Positions 46,647 through 55,113 of a DNA stretch of 64,000 nt are shown here, piece after piece; within the stretch, counting starts at the first letter, position 1; the number at the start of each line of letters is the position of its first letter. The notes under the pieces are model-generated. The model was not told the DNA's origin, made no database searches, and was given only the letters and a program-made list of their open reading frames with translations. The stretch is taken from assembly GCF_012933385.1 (NCBI RefSeq), contig NZ_JABBPN010000012.1, positions 62,001-126,000 on the forward strand, written 5' to 3'. Origin of the DNA: Paenibacillus lemnae. GTDB lineage: Bacteria; Bacillota; Bacilli; Paenibacillales; Paenibacillaceae. Both the position numbers and the translations under genes were made by a program.

Positions 46647-48050
46647 ATGACATCGTTAAACATCACAGCGCCGGTTATACCAGGGAACTATGCCGATCCA
46701 TCAGTGGTTGTAGTCGGCGAGGATTATTACATGACACACTCTTCTTACAAACTGACGCCCGGGCTGATCATCTGGCATTCCAGGGATCTCAGGAACTGGA
46801 AACGGATAGGAGCAGCCTTAACAGAGTATGCGGGAGACGTATGGGCTCCAGATCTGGTTCATTATAAAGACCTGTACTATATCTATTACCCGGCAAATCG
46901 CTCCAATTGGGTCGTAACCGCTAAAGACCCTGCAGGCCCATGGAGCAAACCGATTAATCTCGGGATCAAGGGCATCGATCCTGGACATATCGCCACTCCG
47001 GACGGAAAGCGTTATCTCCATATGTCCGGAGGCCATTTCTGTCCATTGTCTGATGACGGACTTTCGGTTACCGGAGAAGTGAAGCATGTGTATGACGGAT
47101 GGAAATATCCCGATGACTGGATTGTGGAAGCATACAGTCTGGAAGGCCCGAAAGTGACTTATCGTGATGGATACTATTACTTAACAGTAGCTGTAGGAGG
47201 CACAGCAGGACCTCCGACCAGCCATATGGTGGTGTCATCCAGATCGCGAACGCCAGAGGGACCATGGGAACACTCGCCATACAATCCCATTGTCCGGACG
47301 GCTTCCGCTGAAGAGCCCTGGTGGTCAAAGGGCCACGGTTCATTGATTGAGACGCCGGACGGCCAATGGTGGATGGCGTATCATGCTTATCGAAGCGGTT
47401 TTCATACATTAGGCAGGCAGACTCTGATGGAGCCAGTGGAGTGGACGGAAGACGGCTGGTATAGAACAACTCCATACCACGGTTGGTCCAAGTCTCCGTC
47501 CGCCTCTATTGTCGATGATTTTAAGAAGGAAAATCTGAATCTTCACTGGCAGTGTGAGGGAGCTGCGCCATCCGTAAGATTTACTACAGACGAAAGAGGA
47601 TTAATTGTACAGGGGGAAAGTGGAGACTCGGTCTCTCCGCTTCTGTTTATGGCTGCTGATGAAAGTTATGAGACCATCGTTGAAGTGACTGTACAGGGCA
47701 ATGCCGAGGGGCAGTTATTGTTATTTTACAACCAGGAAGCCTATTTCGGGATCGGAGTCAACCGGGAAGGTGTGCGCCATTTCCGTTCCTTTAAAAACTA
47801 TGGGCGGGTACCTGGGGAGGGAAGTTCCAATGTTCATCTGAAAGTAGTCAATGACCGGCATATCGTGTCGTTCTACTACAGCTTTGATGGCGTAATCTGG
47901 CGCCGTTATGACAAAACATTGGAGACTTCCGGCTTCCATCATAATACGCTCGGCGGATTCCAGAGCCTCCGGATCGGGCTGGATGCTGCAGGAGAAGGAG
48001 AGGTGATCTTTCACAGCTTCTCTTACCGGACTTTAGAACACGGACTTTAG
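46647..48050 (+). CDS. GH43-family glycosidase (beta-xylosidase / arabinofuranosidase-like)
   Basis: A five-bladed beta-propeller glycosidase of 467 residues without a signal peptide, so it acts on imported oligomers. The three acidic residues expected for GH43 are visible: Asp in GNYADPSVVV (base), Asp in KGIDPGHIA (pKa modulator) and Glu in SLEGPKVTYRDG (acid). Residues about 300-467 form a C-terminal beta-sandwich (GH43_C2/concanavalin-like, SIVDDFKKENLNLHWQ). Beta-xylosidase, alpha-L-arabinofuranosidase or related activity cannot be separated by sequence alone. ATG 46647 is used because AAAGGGGG ends just before the ATG at 46641. It is in the permease operon. Confidence 0.92.
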   Translation: MTSLNITAPVIPGNYADPSVVVVGEDYYMTHSSYKLTPGLIIWHSRDLRNWKRIGAALTEYAGDVWAPDLVHYKDLYYIYYPANRSNWVVTAKDPAGPWSKPINLGIKGIDPGHIATPDGKRYLHMSGGHFCPLSDDGLSVTGEVKHVYDGWKYPDDWIVEAYSLEGPKVTYRDGYYYLTVAVGGTAGPPTSHMVVSSRSRTPEGPWEHSPYNPIVRTASAEEPWWSKGHGSLIETPDGQWWMAYHAYRSGFHTLGRQTLMEPVEWTEDGWYRTTPYHGWSKSPSASIVDDFKKENLNLHWQCEGAAPSVRFTTDERGLIVQGESGDSVSPLLFMAADESYETIVEVTVQGNAEGQLLLFYNQEAYFGIGVNREGVRHFRSFKNYGRVPGEGSSNVHLKVVNDRHIVSFYYSFDGVIWRRYDKTLETSGFHHNTLGGFQSLRIGLDAAGEGEVIFHSFSYRTLEHGL

Positions 48051-48073
48051 AATACGGGGAAGAAGGGATATAG

Positions 48074-49183
48074 ATGGGCACTGGTTTAACATCCGTATTA
48101 CAGGAGGGCGATCAATTATTTAACGGTTTTTATGGTTGGCTTTCCGGACAGTTTGACAGTGACAGCGGCGGTTTTTATTATGCAGCAAGTTCGCGTTCCG
48201 CTCAGCTTGGTCCGGATATTGAATCCACTTCCCAGGCATTAAATATAATGGAACGCTGCGGAGCGGCAGACATGATGGGGAATCACATGAAACAGCAGAT
48301 CATTTCCTTCTATCAATCCAGGCAGGATCCGAAGAGTGGGTACTTCTACGACCGGCACCCGGATATGCCTTGTGACGAGGTGATGGTCGGACGTGCCTTG
48401 GGTTACAGCCAGAACTCGCTCCGAAAACTGGGAGCATCTCCACTGCATCCTGTTCCGGATCATGAGGACCTCATGCCGGGGTACTGCCAGTCTCCGGCAA
48501 AGTATGCGGAGTGGCTCCGCTCTATAAGCTTAATCAACAGCTGGAGGGGGTGTGACCGGCTGTGCAACTCGGCACCCTACCTTGCCAGAATGCCGGTTGA
48601 GAAGAAGACACTGTTTCTTGACGAAGCATGGTCCTATTTTGATGAAATTCAGGATGTGGACAGCGGTTTATGGGGTGAAGGAAGTCCTTATGTCCGGATA
48701 TCCGGCACCTTTAAGCTGCTAACCTATTATAAGCGGTTTGGGAGGCCGCTGCCTGGTACGGCAGCAATTTATACGTCACTCCTTTATGCACTGAGAAATG
48801 AGAAGGCGGTGGATATGTGCTATATCCGAAATCCAATCAGTCTGCTCTCTGCGATGGAAGCAGCGATACCCCAAGCTGATTTGGAGGAGATCACTACAAT
48901 CACCCTGACGAACATGTCGAAACTGAAGAGGTCTGATGGAGGCTTTTCCCGGGAAATGAATCATTCTCCTGCCGCCCCGAACGTGGCTCAAGTGAAGCCG
49001 GGAGAATATTATCCAGACATGCCTGCTCCCGTTCCAATCGGTCAAGGCTTGGCAGAAGGAGATATGAACGCTGGAACCCAAGCCGTATTGATCCGCTATT
49101 CGCTTCGTAAGCTTGCAGAACTGCCTGATCAGGATTTGCCGCAGTCCAAGCTGCCGTTTACCGTTTTCCTGGATGAGAAATAA
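48074..49183 (+). CDS. Unrecognised protein in the GH43 operon, possibly an (alpha/alpha) barrel enzyme
   Basis: I do not recognise this 369-residue cytoplasmic protein. It has no signal peptide or membrane helix. The repeated pattern of short helices ending in aromatic-glycine motifs (FDSDSGGFYYAASS, DPKSGYFYDRHPDM, VDSGLWGEGSPYVR, KRSDGGFSREMNH) is typical of alpha/alpha toroid enzymes, such as glycoside hydrolases of the unsaturated glucuronyl or cellobiose-epimerase type or terpene-cyclase-like folds. Conserved-looking Asp residues lie in these loops. It lies 23 bases after GH43 and 16 bases before an MFS gene, so a role in metabolism of the imported sugar is likely. The function is unknown. 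Confidence 0.7.
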   Translation: MGTGLTSVLQEGDQLFNGFYGWLSGQFDSDSGGFYYAASSRSAQLGPDIESTSQALNIMERCGAADMMGNHMKQQIISFYQSRQDPKSGYFYDRHPDMPCDEVMVGRALGYSQNSLRKLGASPLHPVPDHEDLMPGYCQSPAKYAEWLRSISLINSWRGCDRLCNSAPYLARMPVEKKTLFLDEAWSYFDEIQDVDSGLWGEGSPYVRISGTFKLLTYYKRFGRPLPGTAAIYTSLLYALRNEKAVDMCYIRNPISLLSAMEAAIPQADLEEITTITLTNMSKLKRSDGGFSREMNHSPAAPNVAQVKPGEYYPDMPAPVPIGQGLAEGDMNAGTQAVLIRYSLRKLAELPDQDLPQSKLPFTVFLDEK

Positions 49184-49199
49184 AATCGGAAGCGGCAGC

Positions 49200-50441
49200 A
49201 TGAATTCTAGCAGTGTGAGGCTTTCCCGGGAAGCCTCCATCACCTTATCCAATCATGGTATCTACCAGTTCGGGAATGCACTTGCTGCCATCCTGGTGAA
49301 CCTTTACCTCTGGCGGCTGACTAATGATGTGTGGGTTAATGGCATGTACAACTTACTTACACTGGCTTCTGCTCCTGCAGCCACCCTGCTTGTCGGCAAG
49401 CTGGCCAAAGTCAAAGACCGATTATTGGTGTATCGGCTTGGCATCGTACTGACGGCCTTTTTTTATCTGCTGATTCTCGTGGCGGGTGAGATGTTAGTGA
49501 ACTATTATGTTGCCTTTGCGGTATTGAAAGGTGTATCGACCTCGTTTTACTGGCTGGGACACTTCACCATGATTCAGGATGTCAGTAATGAAGAGAACCG
49601 TCACCGGTATCTGGGCCTTAATCTGATCATCACGAATGCGGCGATGCTCGCAGGTCCAGCGGTCGCAGGCCTGCTTGTAGATATGTTTGGAGGACTCCGC
49701 GGTTATATGGCGGTGTATCTGCTATCTTTTGTCATGTTCGCTTATGCATCGATCAACAGCTGGAAGATGAGCAGGAAGCCGTCACCGCATAAAACTTACT
49801 ACATCAAATATTCATGGCAGATGAGCCGAAAGTATCCGGCCTTCGGACGCGCGCTGGCAGGATGGTTTGTATTTGGACTTCCGCAGGGCGTGCTGGCTTA
49901 TATTCCGGCAATTTTACTGTATGAGGCGGTTCCGAGTGAATCTTTCGTCAACTATATGAATGTGCTTTTTCTAGGTGTGACTATGGCGGCAGGCTTTATG
50001 TTAGCCAGGTGGGGAAGCAGCCGTCACAACTATCAGTATTTAAGAATGGCGGCAGTCGGTTTTATTGCAGGGACCATTCCGTTGTTTTTTGGAATCAGCC
50101 TTTGGCCGGTAGTCTTGTTTATGCTCTTGTATTCATGTGTCAAGCCGCTGCAGAACAACGCATATACGGCGTATTATTATGACCTCAGCGCACGTCTGCC
50201 GCTTGGAGAGCACTTTCGTGTGGAAGCGGTTGTACTCCGTGAGGTATGCACGAACGCAGGCCGCAGCGCAGGGGTAATCATTCTAATGTTTCTTTCGGCA
50301 GATATGCAGCAGGGAGCGCTTGCAGGAATGCTGATGTTTGCTGCGGTGTCTCAGCTGCTGATTGGCTGGCTGGCATCTCCGGCCTATCCGTCTTTTCGGT
50401 TACCGAGACACAGCAGTGACATAAACATGAGAAGAACATGA
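49200..50441 (+). CDS. Major facilitator superfamily transporter
   Basis: A 413-residue integral membrane protein with about twelve helices and a central polar loop (about 195-220). The first half carries ASAPAATLLVGKLAKVKDRLL and VSTSFYWLGHFTMIQDV; the pattern fits the MFS superfamily, without the sugar-symporter or drug-efflux signatures I could name. ATG 49200 is chosen: GGAAGCGG lies before it, and the upstream starts at 49113 or 49173 would overlap the previous gene. It is the last gene of the importer operon, 16 bases after the unknown gene. It could export a product or import a monomer; the direction cannot be told. Confidence 0.85.
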   Translation: MNSSSVRLSREASITLSNHGIYQFGNALAAILVNLYLWRLTNDVWVNGMYNLLTLASAPAATLLVGKLAKVKDRLLVYRLGIVLTAFFYLLILVAGEMLVNYYVAFAVLKGVSTSFYWLGHFTMIQDVSNEENRHRYLGLNLIITNAAMLAGPAVAGLLVDMFGGLRGYMAVYLLSFVMFAYASINSWKMSRKPSPHKTYYIKYSWQMSRKYPAFGRALAGWFVFGLPQGVLAYIPAILLYEAVPSESFVNYMNVLFLGVTMAAGFMLARWGSSRHNYQYLRMAAVGFIAGTIPLFFGISLWPVVLFMLLYSCVKPLQNNAYTAYYYDLSARLPLGEHFRVEAVVLREVCTNAGRSAGVIILMFLSADMQQGALAGMLMFAAVSQLLIGWLASPAYPSFRLPRHSSDINMRRT

Positions 50442-50757
50442 GAAGCTGACAATCAGAATGCACGTCGGGACTTACAGGCGTCTGATGCATGATTTTATGG
50501 GTTGACGATTTAACCGCGATCAGAGAAGATCTGATTATAAGATGAATTAAAGACAAACCCTTCTATAGCGGAGATGACAAGTGATTCTGGAGAAGCGTCA
50601 GCGTCCGCCTTTGTCTCCAAAATGCTACCTTAGATTATAATTCCAAGCATTTTGGAGGCAACAGCGGTCGTAAGAACACTTGCCATCGCAGCCACCAAGA
50701 ACGGTAACTCTTAACTTGATTCTATATAGAAGAAAAAGGAAGAGGTGAGCCATTCAA
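50442..50757. repeat. 316-base gene-free region with an interlocked inverted-repeat structure
   Basis: CTCCAAAATGC (50615-50625) pairs with GCATTTTGGAG (50647-50657), an 11-bp perfect match with a 21-base spacer. The same CTCC also fits an upstream GGAGA-ACAA arm (50570-50580) that pairs with TTGTCTCC (50611-50618), so two folds compete. No T-run follows either fold. GATTATAA occurs twice (about 50533 and 50633). The element may be a dispersed repeat; no gene is seen here. Confidence 0.45.
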
Positions 50758-51567
50758 ATGAAATTGTGGGAACAGCATGCGCCGGGATCCGAGTTCGAGG
50801 AACAGGATACCCACCAGCCCTACATAACCCCCTATGTAATCGACTCGGATCAAACGCACGCAGCCGTAATCGTCTTTCCTGGCGGCGGTTATGTGAATCG
50901 GGCCGAGCATGAGGGAGAACCTATTGCCCTTTGGCTTAACAGCCTGGGATTGTCTGCTTTTGTTGTGCATTACCGGGTCGCTCCGGTCAAACATCCGTAT
51001 CCATTGATGGACGGTATGCGTGCGGTAAGACAAGTGCGATACCGAGCAGCAGAGTGGAACATTGATCCGGAAAAAATCGGAGTTCTGGGATTCTCAGCCG
51101 GCGGCCATCTGGCTGCCACAGTCTGTACTCATGCTGAGCCTGGCTGGCCGGATCCTGATGACCCTGTCGAGCATGTAAGCTCCCGGCCTGATTTTGCCGT
51201 TCTGTGCTACCCGGTCATTTCATTCTCCCAGCACAGGCATGAAGGGTCCATGATCAGTTTGCTGGGAGAGCGTCCTTCAGAAGAAATGATCAAGCTGATG
51301 TCGGGCGAGCTGCAGGTAACATCAGAGACGCCGCCGACCTTTTTGTGGCATACGGCCGACGATGGAGCTGTACCGGTAGAGAACAGCTTGATGTATGCAA
51401 GCGCTCTTTCCGCAAAAGGAGTTCCATTTGAACTTCATGTATTTCCAGCTGGACGACACGGCTTAGGCCTGGCGCATGATGAGCCGCATGTCGCCCAGTG
51501 GACCCATCTATGTGCTGGATGGCTGCGTACCAGCGGGATTATCCATGGAGAAAATGGAACCGTATAG
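50758..51567 (+). CDS. Alpha/beta hydrolase, acetyl-xylan-esterase / carbohydrate esterase-like
   Basis: A cytoplasmic esterase of 269 residues. It has IVFPGGGYVNRAEHEGEP (HGG-type oxyanion region), the nucleophile elbow LGFSAGGHLAAT (Ser about 118), the acid Asp in WHTADDGAVPVEN, and the His in GRHGLGLAHDEP. The layout matches the acetyl-xylan or feruloyl esterase group often found beside hemicellulose genes (for example bifunctional acetyl/feruloyl esterases). AAGAGGTGAG before ATG 50758 is a strong ribosome site. It has its own terminator and probably its own promoter. Removal of acetyl groups from imported xylo-oligomers is a reasonable but unproven role. Confidence 0.85.
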   Translation: MKLWEQHAPGSEFEEQDTHQPYITPYVIDSDQTHAAVIVFPGGGYVNRAEHEGEPIALWLNSLGLSAFVVHYRVAPVKHPYPLMDGMRAVRQVRYRAAEWNIDPEKIGVLGFSAGGHLAATVCTHAEPGWPDPDDPVEHVSSRPDFAVLCYPVISFSQHRHEGSMISLLGERPSEEMIKLMSGELQVTSETPPTFLWHTADDGAVPVENSLMYASALSAKGVPFELHVFPAGRHGLGLAHDEPHVAQWTHLCAGWLRTSGIIHGENGTV

Positions 51568-51597
51568 TATAGGGCAGGATACATATGCACGATAACG

Positions 51598-51643
51598 AAC
51601 AGAGTTCTCCAAGGCGAACCAGCTCAAGGAGGACTCTGTTTGA
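51598..51643 (+). terminator. Likely terminator after the esterase gene
   Basis: AACAGAGTTCTCC (51598-51610) pairs with GGAGGACTCTGTT (51628-51640), with one G-T pair. Only three T residues follow, so its strength is uncertain. Confidence 0.7.
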
Positions 51644-51749
51644 CGTCTTTTCAAAGTTAATATTATTTCTGACATCAAAATTACATTTCCCTCCAAAAAT
51701 ACCCAAAAGTATAGTATGATGTTGACTAATCTTTAAGGGGAAGGTGACT

Positions 51750-53264
51750 GTGGTGAGCAGAATAACAAATCGATGGATTTCGACTTTTTTTGCAACCGCT
51801 TTCTTTATTTGTGCCAGCTGCAGTGCTCCAGAAGGGGTGACAATGGAAAGGAATCCGCCCCAAGCCTCGATAAGCATTGTCATATCAAGCCTTGGGATGA
51901 CTTTTCCGGCTGGTATGGATGAGAATGACAACCGCTATTTGAATTACATTAGGGAGCAGACGGGAATCGACATTCAGGTTACTACACCACCTGCCGAGGT
52001 GTACGATGAGAAGCTGGACGTCATTATGTCTTCCGGCAGCCTGCCGGATATGCTTCATGCCTATGAACCGGTATGGTTCGGCAATTATGCAAAACAGGGG
52101 GCCTTCATGCCCCTTGATGATCTGATTAACACCTATGGCCCCAATCTAAAGAAGAAAATACCGGATCGGATTTGGGATAGAGTCCGATATGGCGGGAAAA
52201 TTTATGCTGTCCCCAGCCTGAACGAAGTCAGCGGAATTGAGCTCATGTATGTCCGTAAGGACTGGCTCGACCGTCTTGAAATGAAGCCGCCGCAAACGCT
52301 CGAAGAGTACACGGAAGTCATCAGGGCGTTTACACGGCGGGATCCGGACAGGAACGGTGAAGATGATACGATTGGACTTCCCCTGACGGTCAATCTCGGA
52401 CGGTCTTCTCCTATATTCGGCGCATTCGGTACACAGCTGGATACCTGGTTTGATGTAGACGGCAGACTCGTGAACGGAAGCATTATGCCGCAGACCAAGC
52501 AGGCGCTGGGTTATTTGGCTGAATTGTATCGTGAGGGCCTTCTGGACCGGGAATTTCCGCTCAATCTGCAGAATAATTTATATGAAAAAATTGAAAGTGG
52601 AAGAGTCGGATTATTTTCCGCGACCTGGTACGATACACGCGGTCCTATTGCTGCGAGCAAATTGAAGGACCCGAAGGCCGAATGGATTGCGCTGGAGTAT
52701 CTTGCCGGACCACAAGGGCAGAAGGGAGTTTACGGAACCAATGAAATTCGCGGATATAATGTCATCCCAGCAGGTTCAGAGCATGCTGCAGATGTGATTC
52801 GTATGCTGGATTTTATTGTGAGCGATTATAGAAACCTCAAACTCGGTTTTGAGAATGAAATCTGGCGAATGGAGAATGGGGTGATGGTCACTGATTTTCA
52901 GCAGCATGATGAGCATCTCTACAGGGGGATGTATCAGTCTTTGGTGGATGTACCAGACCCGGAGCTGTTTAAGAATCGGCTGGATTCCCTGGGGGATTTT
53001 CATTTATATGACAATCTGGAACGCATACGGGAGCATGTGATGAAGGATGCATTTTACGGGATTCCTACTCCATCCATGAGCAAATATGATAAGAAGCTGG
53101 ATGAACTGCAGGGTGTGTTTACAAGCATTATTCTAGGAGTCGAGCCTTTGGATGCATTCGATCACTTTGTAGCCCAGTGGAAACAATACGGCGGTGATGA
53201 AATCACCAAGGAAGTCAATGCCTGGTATGCGGCTCAAAGGGATAAACCGGCGGAGGAATTCTAA
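51750..53264 (+). CDS. Solute-binding lipoprotein cotranscribed with a sensor kinase
   Basis: A surface lipoprotein of 504 residues that probably binds an oligosaccharide and reports it to the kinase encoded next. A signal peptide ends in a lipobox-like CASC (Cys about 25), less regular than usual. DPDRNGEDDT (about 200-210) is an EF-hand-like calcium loop as in the other binding proteins here. The two-lobe CUT1 binding fold is recognisable (ADVIRMLDFIVSDY, KIYAVPSLNEVSGIELMYVRKDW). GTG 51750 or 51753 fits AAGGGGAAGG; the GTG at 51744 is too close. The stop lies one base before the kinase ATG, and permeases are absent from this operon. Confidence 0.88.
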   Translation: MVSRITNRWISTFFATAFFICASCSAPEGVTMERNPPQASISIVISSLGMTFPAGMDENDNRYLNYIREQTGIDIQVTTPPAEVYDEKLDVIMSSGSLPDMLHAYEPVWFGNYAKQGAFMPLDDLINTYGPNLKKKIPDRIWDRVRYGGKIYAVPSLNEVSGIELMYVRKDWLDRLEMKPPQTLEEYTEVIRAFTRRDPDRNGEDDTIGLPLTVNLGRSSPIFGAFGTQLDTWFDVDGRLVNGSIMPQTKQALGYLAELYREGLLDREFPLNLQNNLYEKIESGRVGLFSATWYDTRGPIAASKLKDPKAEWIALEYLAGPQGQKGVYGTNEIRGYNVIPAGSEHAADVIRMLDFIVSDYRNLKLGFENEIWRMENGVMVTDFQQHDEHLYRGMYQSLVDVPDPELFKNRLDSLGDFHLYDNLERIREHVMKDAFYGIPTPSMSKYDKKLDELQGVFTSIILGVEPLDAFDHFVAQWKQYGGDEITKEVNAWYAAQRDKPAEEF

Positions 53265-53265
53265 G

Positions 53266-55113
53266 ATGAATAGAATTATACATCTTGTCCGTGAACGATT
53301 CTCCAGACATATTCAGACCCGGCTGACCGCTTATTTTCTGCTGATTCTGCTTCCGCTTGTCGTCATCAGCCTGTTTGCCGTGGAGCGGTCGCGGGGAATC
53401 TTGTATGACCAGGCTGTGGAAAGAACGGAAATGGCCCTAGCCTCGGCTATGAACCATTATGATCTGGCCCTGCAGAATGTAGAAGAAATCTCCACACTGA
53501 TTGCAGCCGATCCGACGCTAAATGAACTGCTTAATCAAAACAGTACCGGTTTTTCCCCAGCTTCCATCCTGGATTTCTCCTATGTTCTGCAGCAGCTGTC
53601 CAACTCCGTGTCGGTCAATCGATTTATTTCCCAAATCTCGGTGTATCATCAAGCTTCCCAAATGATGATCTCCACCCATTTTGGCGGACGGAAGCTGAAC
53701 TCGGAGCCGGAGCAGGCCTGGCTGGTGGAAGCAGCACGCAGGAACGGAACCGGCATTTCGTATGTTACAGCGACTTCCCCGGTCACAGAGATGCGGAGCT
53801 TCGGTAGATTGATCGGTACGGACAGTGTTTCCTTGATCCGGTCTATGGACCTGTATAACAGCGACCGGCAGTCGAATCTCCTTGTGGTGACCTATAATCA
53901 AAGCAAGCTGTTGAATATCCTGAAGACACTGCTGCCGTCAGACAACAGCAAGGTATTCCTGATGAATGACAAGGGAGAAATCATTGCCCAGCTCGGAGCT
54001 GGAAGACAACCAGGAATGAGCGTTTCACAGAATGCTCCAGCAGGGCAGATGATGGAGGTGACACAGACTTCCGGATATTCCGGATGGAGACTGTCGCTGG
54101 TACAGCCCAAAGACGAGCTGTACCTTGAAACGGACCAGCTTCGCTTGTTTACGTTTGGCATTATCGTACTCAGCATCTTATTGGCATTTATCATTTCATG
54201 GGTTGTATACAGCGGCATTGCATCCCCGGTGCTCAAGCTTTCTAGGGGGATCAAGCGCTTGAGCAGCGGAGATATGAGCGTACAGGTGGACAACCGCCGG
54301 AAAGATGAATTCGGATTCCTGATCCAGTCCTTTAACCGGATGGTGACCGTTCAGAAGCATCTCATTGAAGACCATTACGAACAGCAGCTCAGGCTGACCA
54401 CAACCGAGCTCAAGTTCCTGCAATCCCAGATCAATCCCCATTTTCTATACAATACCCTCGACTCCATCTACTGGTCGGCCAAAAACTACGAGGCGGAGGA
54501 GATCAGTGAAATGGTCATGAATCTTTCCCGTTTCTTTCGGCTCAGTCTCGATAAAGGAAGGCAGCTGTTTACCCTTGAGGAAAGCATTCAGCATCTGCAC
54601 TATTATCTCCGCATTCAGCAGCTCAGGTTTCTGGACAGCTTTGAAGTGGAGTATGACATCCATGAAGATACCCGGGCGCTTCACATTTTAAAGCTGCTTC
54701 TTCAGCCCCTGGTGGAAAACGCAATTCTCCATGGCATGGAAGGAAGGACAGAGGGGGGGCGCCTGGTCATTTCCAGCGAAATTATAGAGGAACTGCTTGT
54801 CATCAAGGTATGGGATAACGGACCAGGAATCGGGGAAGATCGTCTAAGCTATATCAAGAATGAGCTGGAACGGATGGAGAACCGCAGCCTCTCCTCCCTC
54901 TCTCTGGATCAGGAGCATGCCAATGATTTGTTTGGCCTGCGAAACGTCTACACGAGAATCCGCCTGTATTACGGGGAACGTGCAGGCCTTGAAATTTACA
55001 GTCATTCGGCTGAGGGGGCTGGCACCACGGCAGTCATCTCGCTTCCGCTTGAGGTCTGTTATCACGGAATTCAGCAAGAGCAGAAAGAGAACCGGGGAGG
55101 ATTGGTGTTATGA
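53266..55113 (+). CDS. YesM-type sensor histidine kinase
   Basis: A membrane sensor kinase of 615 residues. Membrane helix one (about 20-40), an extracellular sensor region (about 42-285, dCache-like), helix two (about 290-312), HAMP (about 312-365, ASPVLKLSRGIKRLSSGDM) and a HisKA_7TM-like/His_kinase domain with LQSQINPHFLYNTLDSI (phosphorylated His), LLQPLVENAILHG (N box) and DNGPGIG (G box). This is the B. subtilis YesM class. ATG 53266 directly follows the binding-protein stop, with GGAGG upstream; the longer start at 53194 would overlap the previous gene by 70 bases. The response regulator overlaps it by four bases. Confidence 0.95.
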   Translation: MNRIIHLVRERFSRHIQTRLTAYFLLILLPLVVISLFAVERSRGILYDQAVERTEMALASAMNHYDLALQNVEEISTLIAADPTLNELLNQNSTGFSPASILDFSYVLQQLSNSVSVNRFISQISVYHQASQMMISTHFGGRKLNSEPEQAWLVEAARRNGTGISYVTATSPVTEMRSFGRLIGTDSVSLIRSMDLYNSDRQSNLLVVTYNQSKLLNILKTLLPSDNSKVFLMNDKGEIIAQLGAGRQPGMSVSQNAPAGQMMEVTQTSGYSGWRLSLVQPKDELYLETDQLRLFTFGIIVLSILLAFIISWVVYSGIASPVLKLSRGIKRLSSGDMSVQVDNRRKDEFGFLIQSFNRMVTVQKHLIEDHYEQQLRLTTTELKFLQSQINPHFLYNTLDSIYWSAKNYEAEEISEMVMNLSRFFRLSLDKGRQLFTLEESIQHLHYYLRIQQLRFLDSFEVEYDIHEDTRALHILKLLLQPLVENAILHGMEGRTEGGRLVISSEIIEELLVIKVWDNGPGIGEDRLSYIKNELERMENRSLSSLSLDQEHANDLFGLRNVYTRIRLYYGERAGLEIYSHSAEGAGTTAVISLPLEVCYHGIQQEQKENRGGLVL

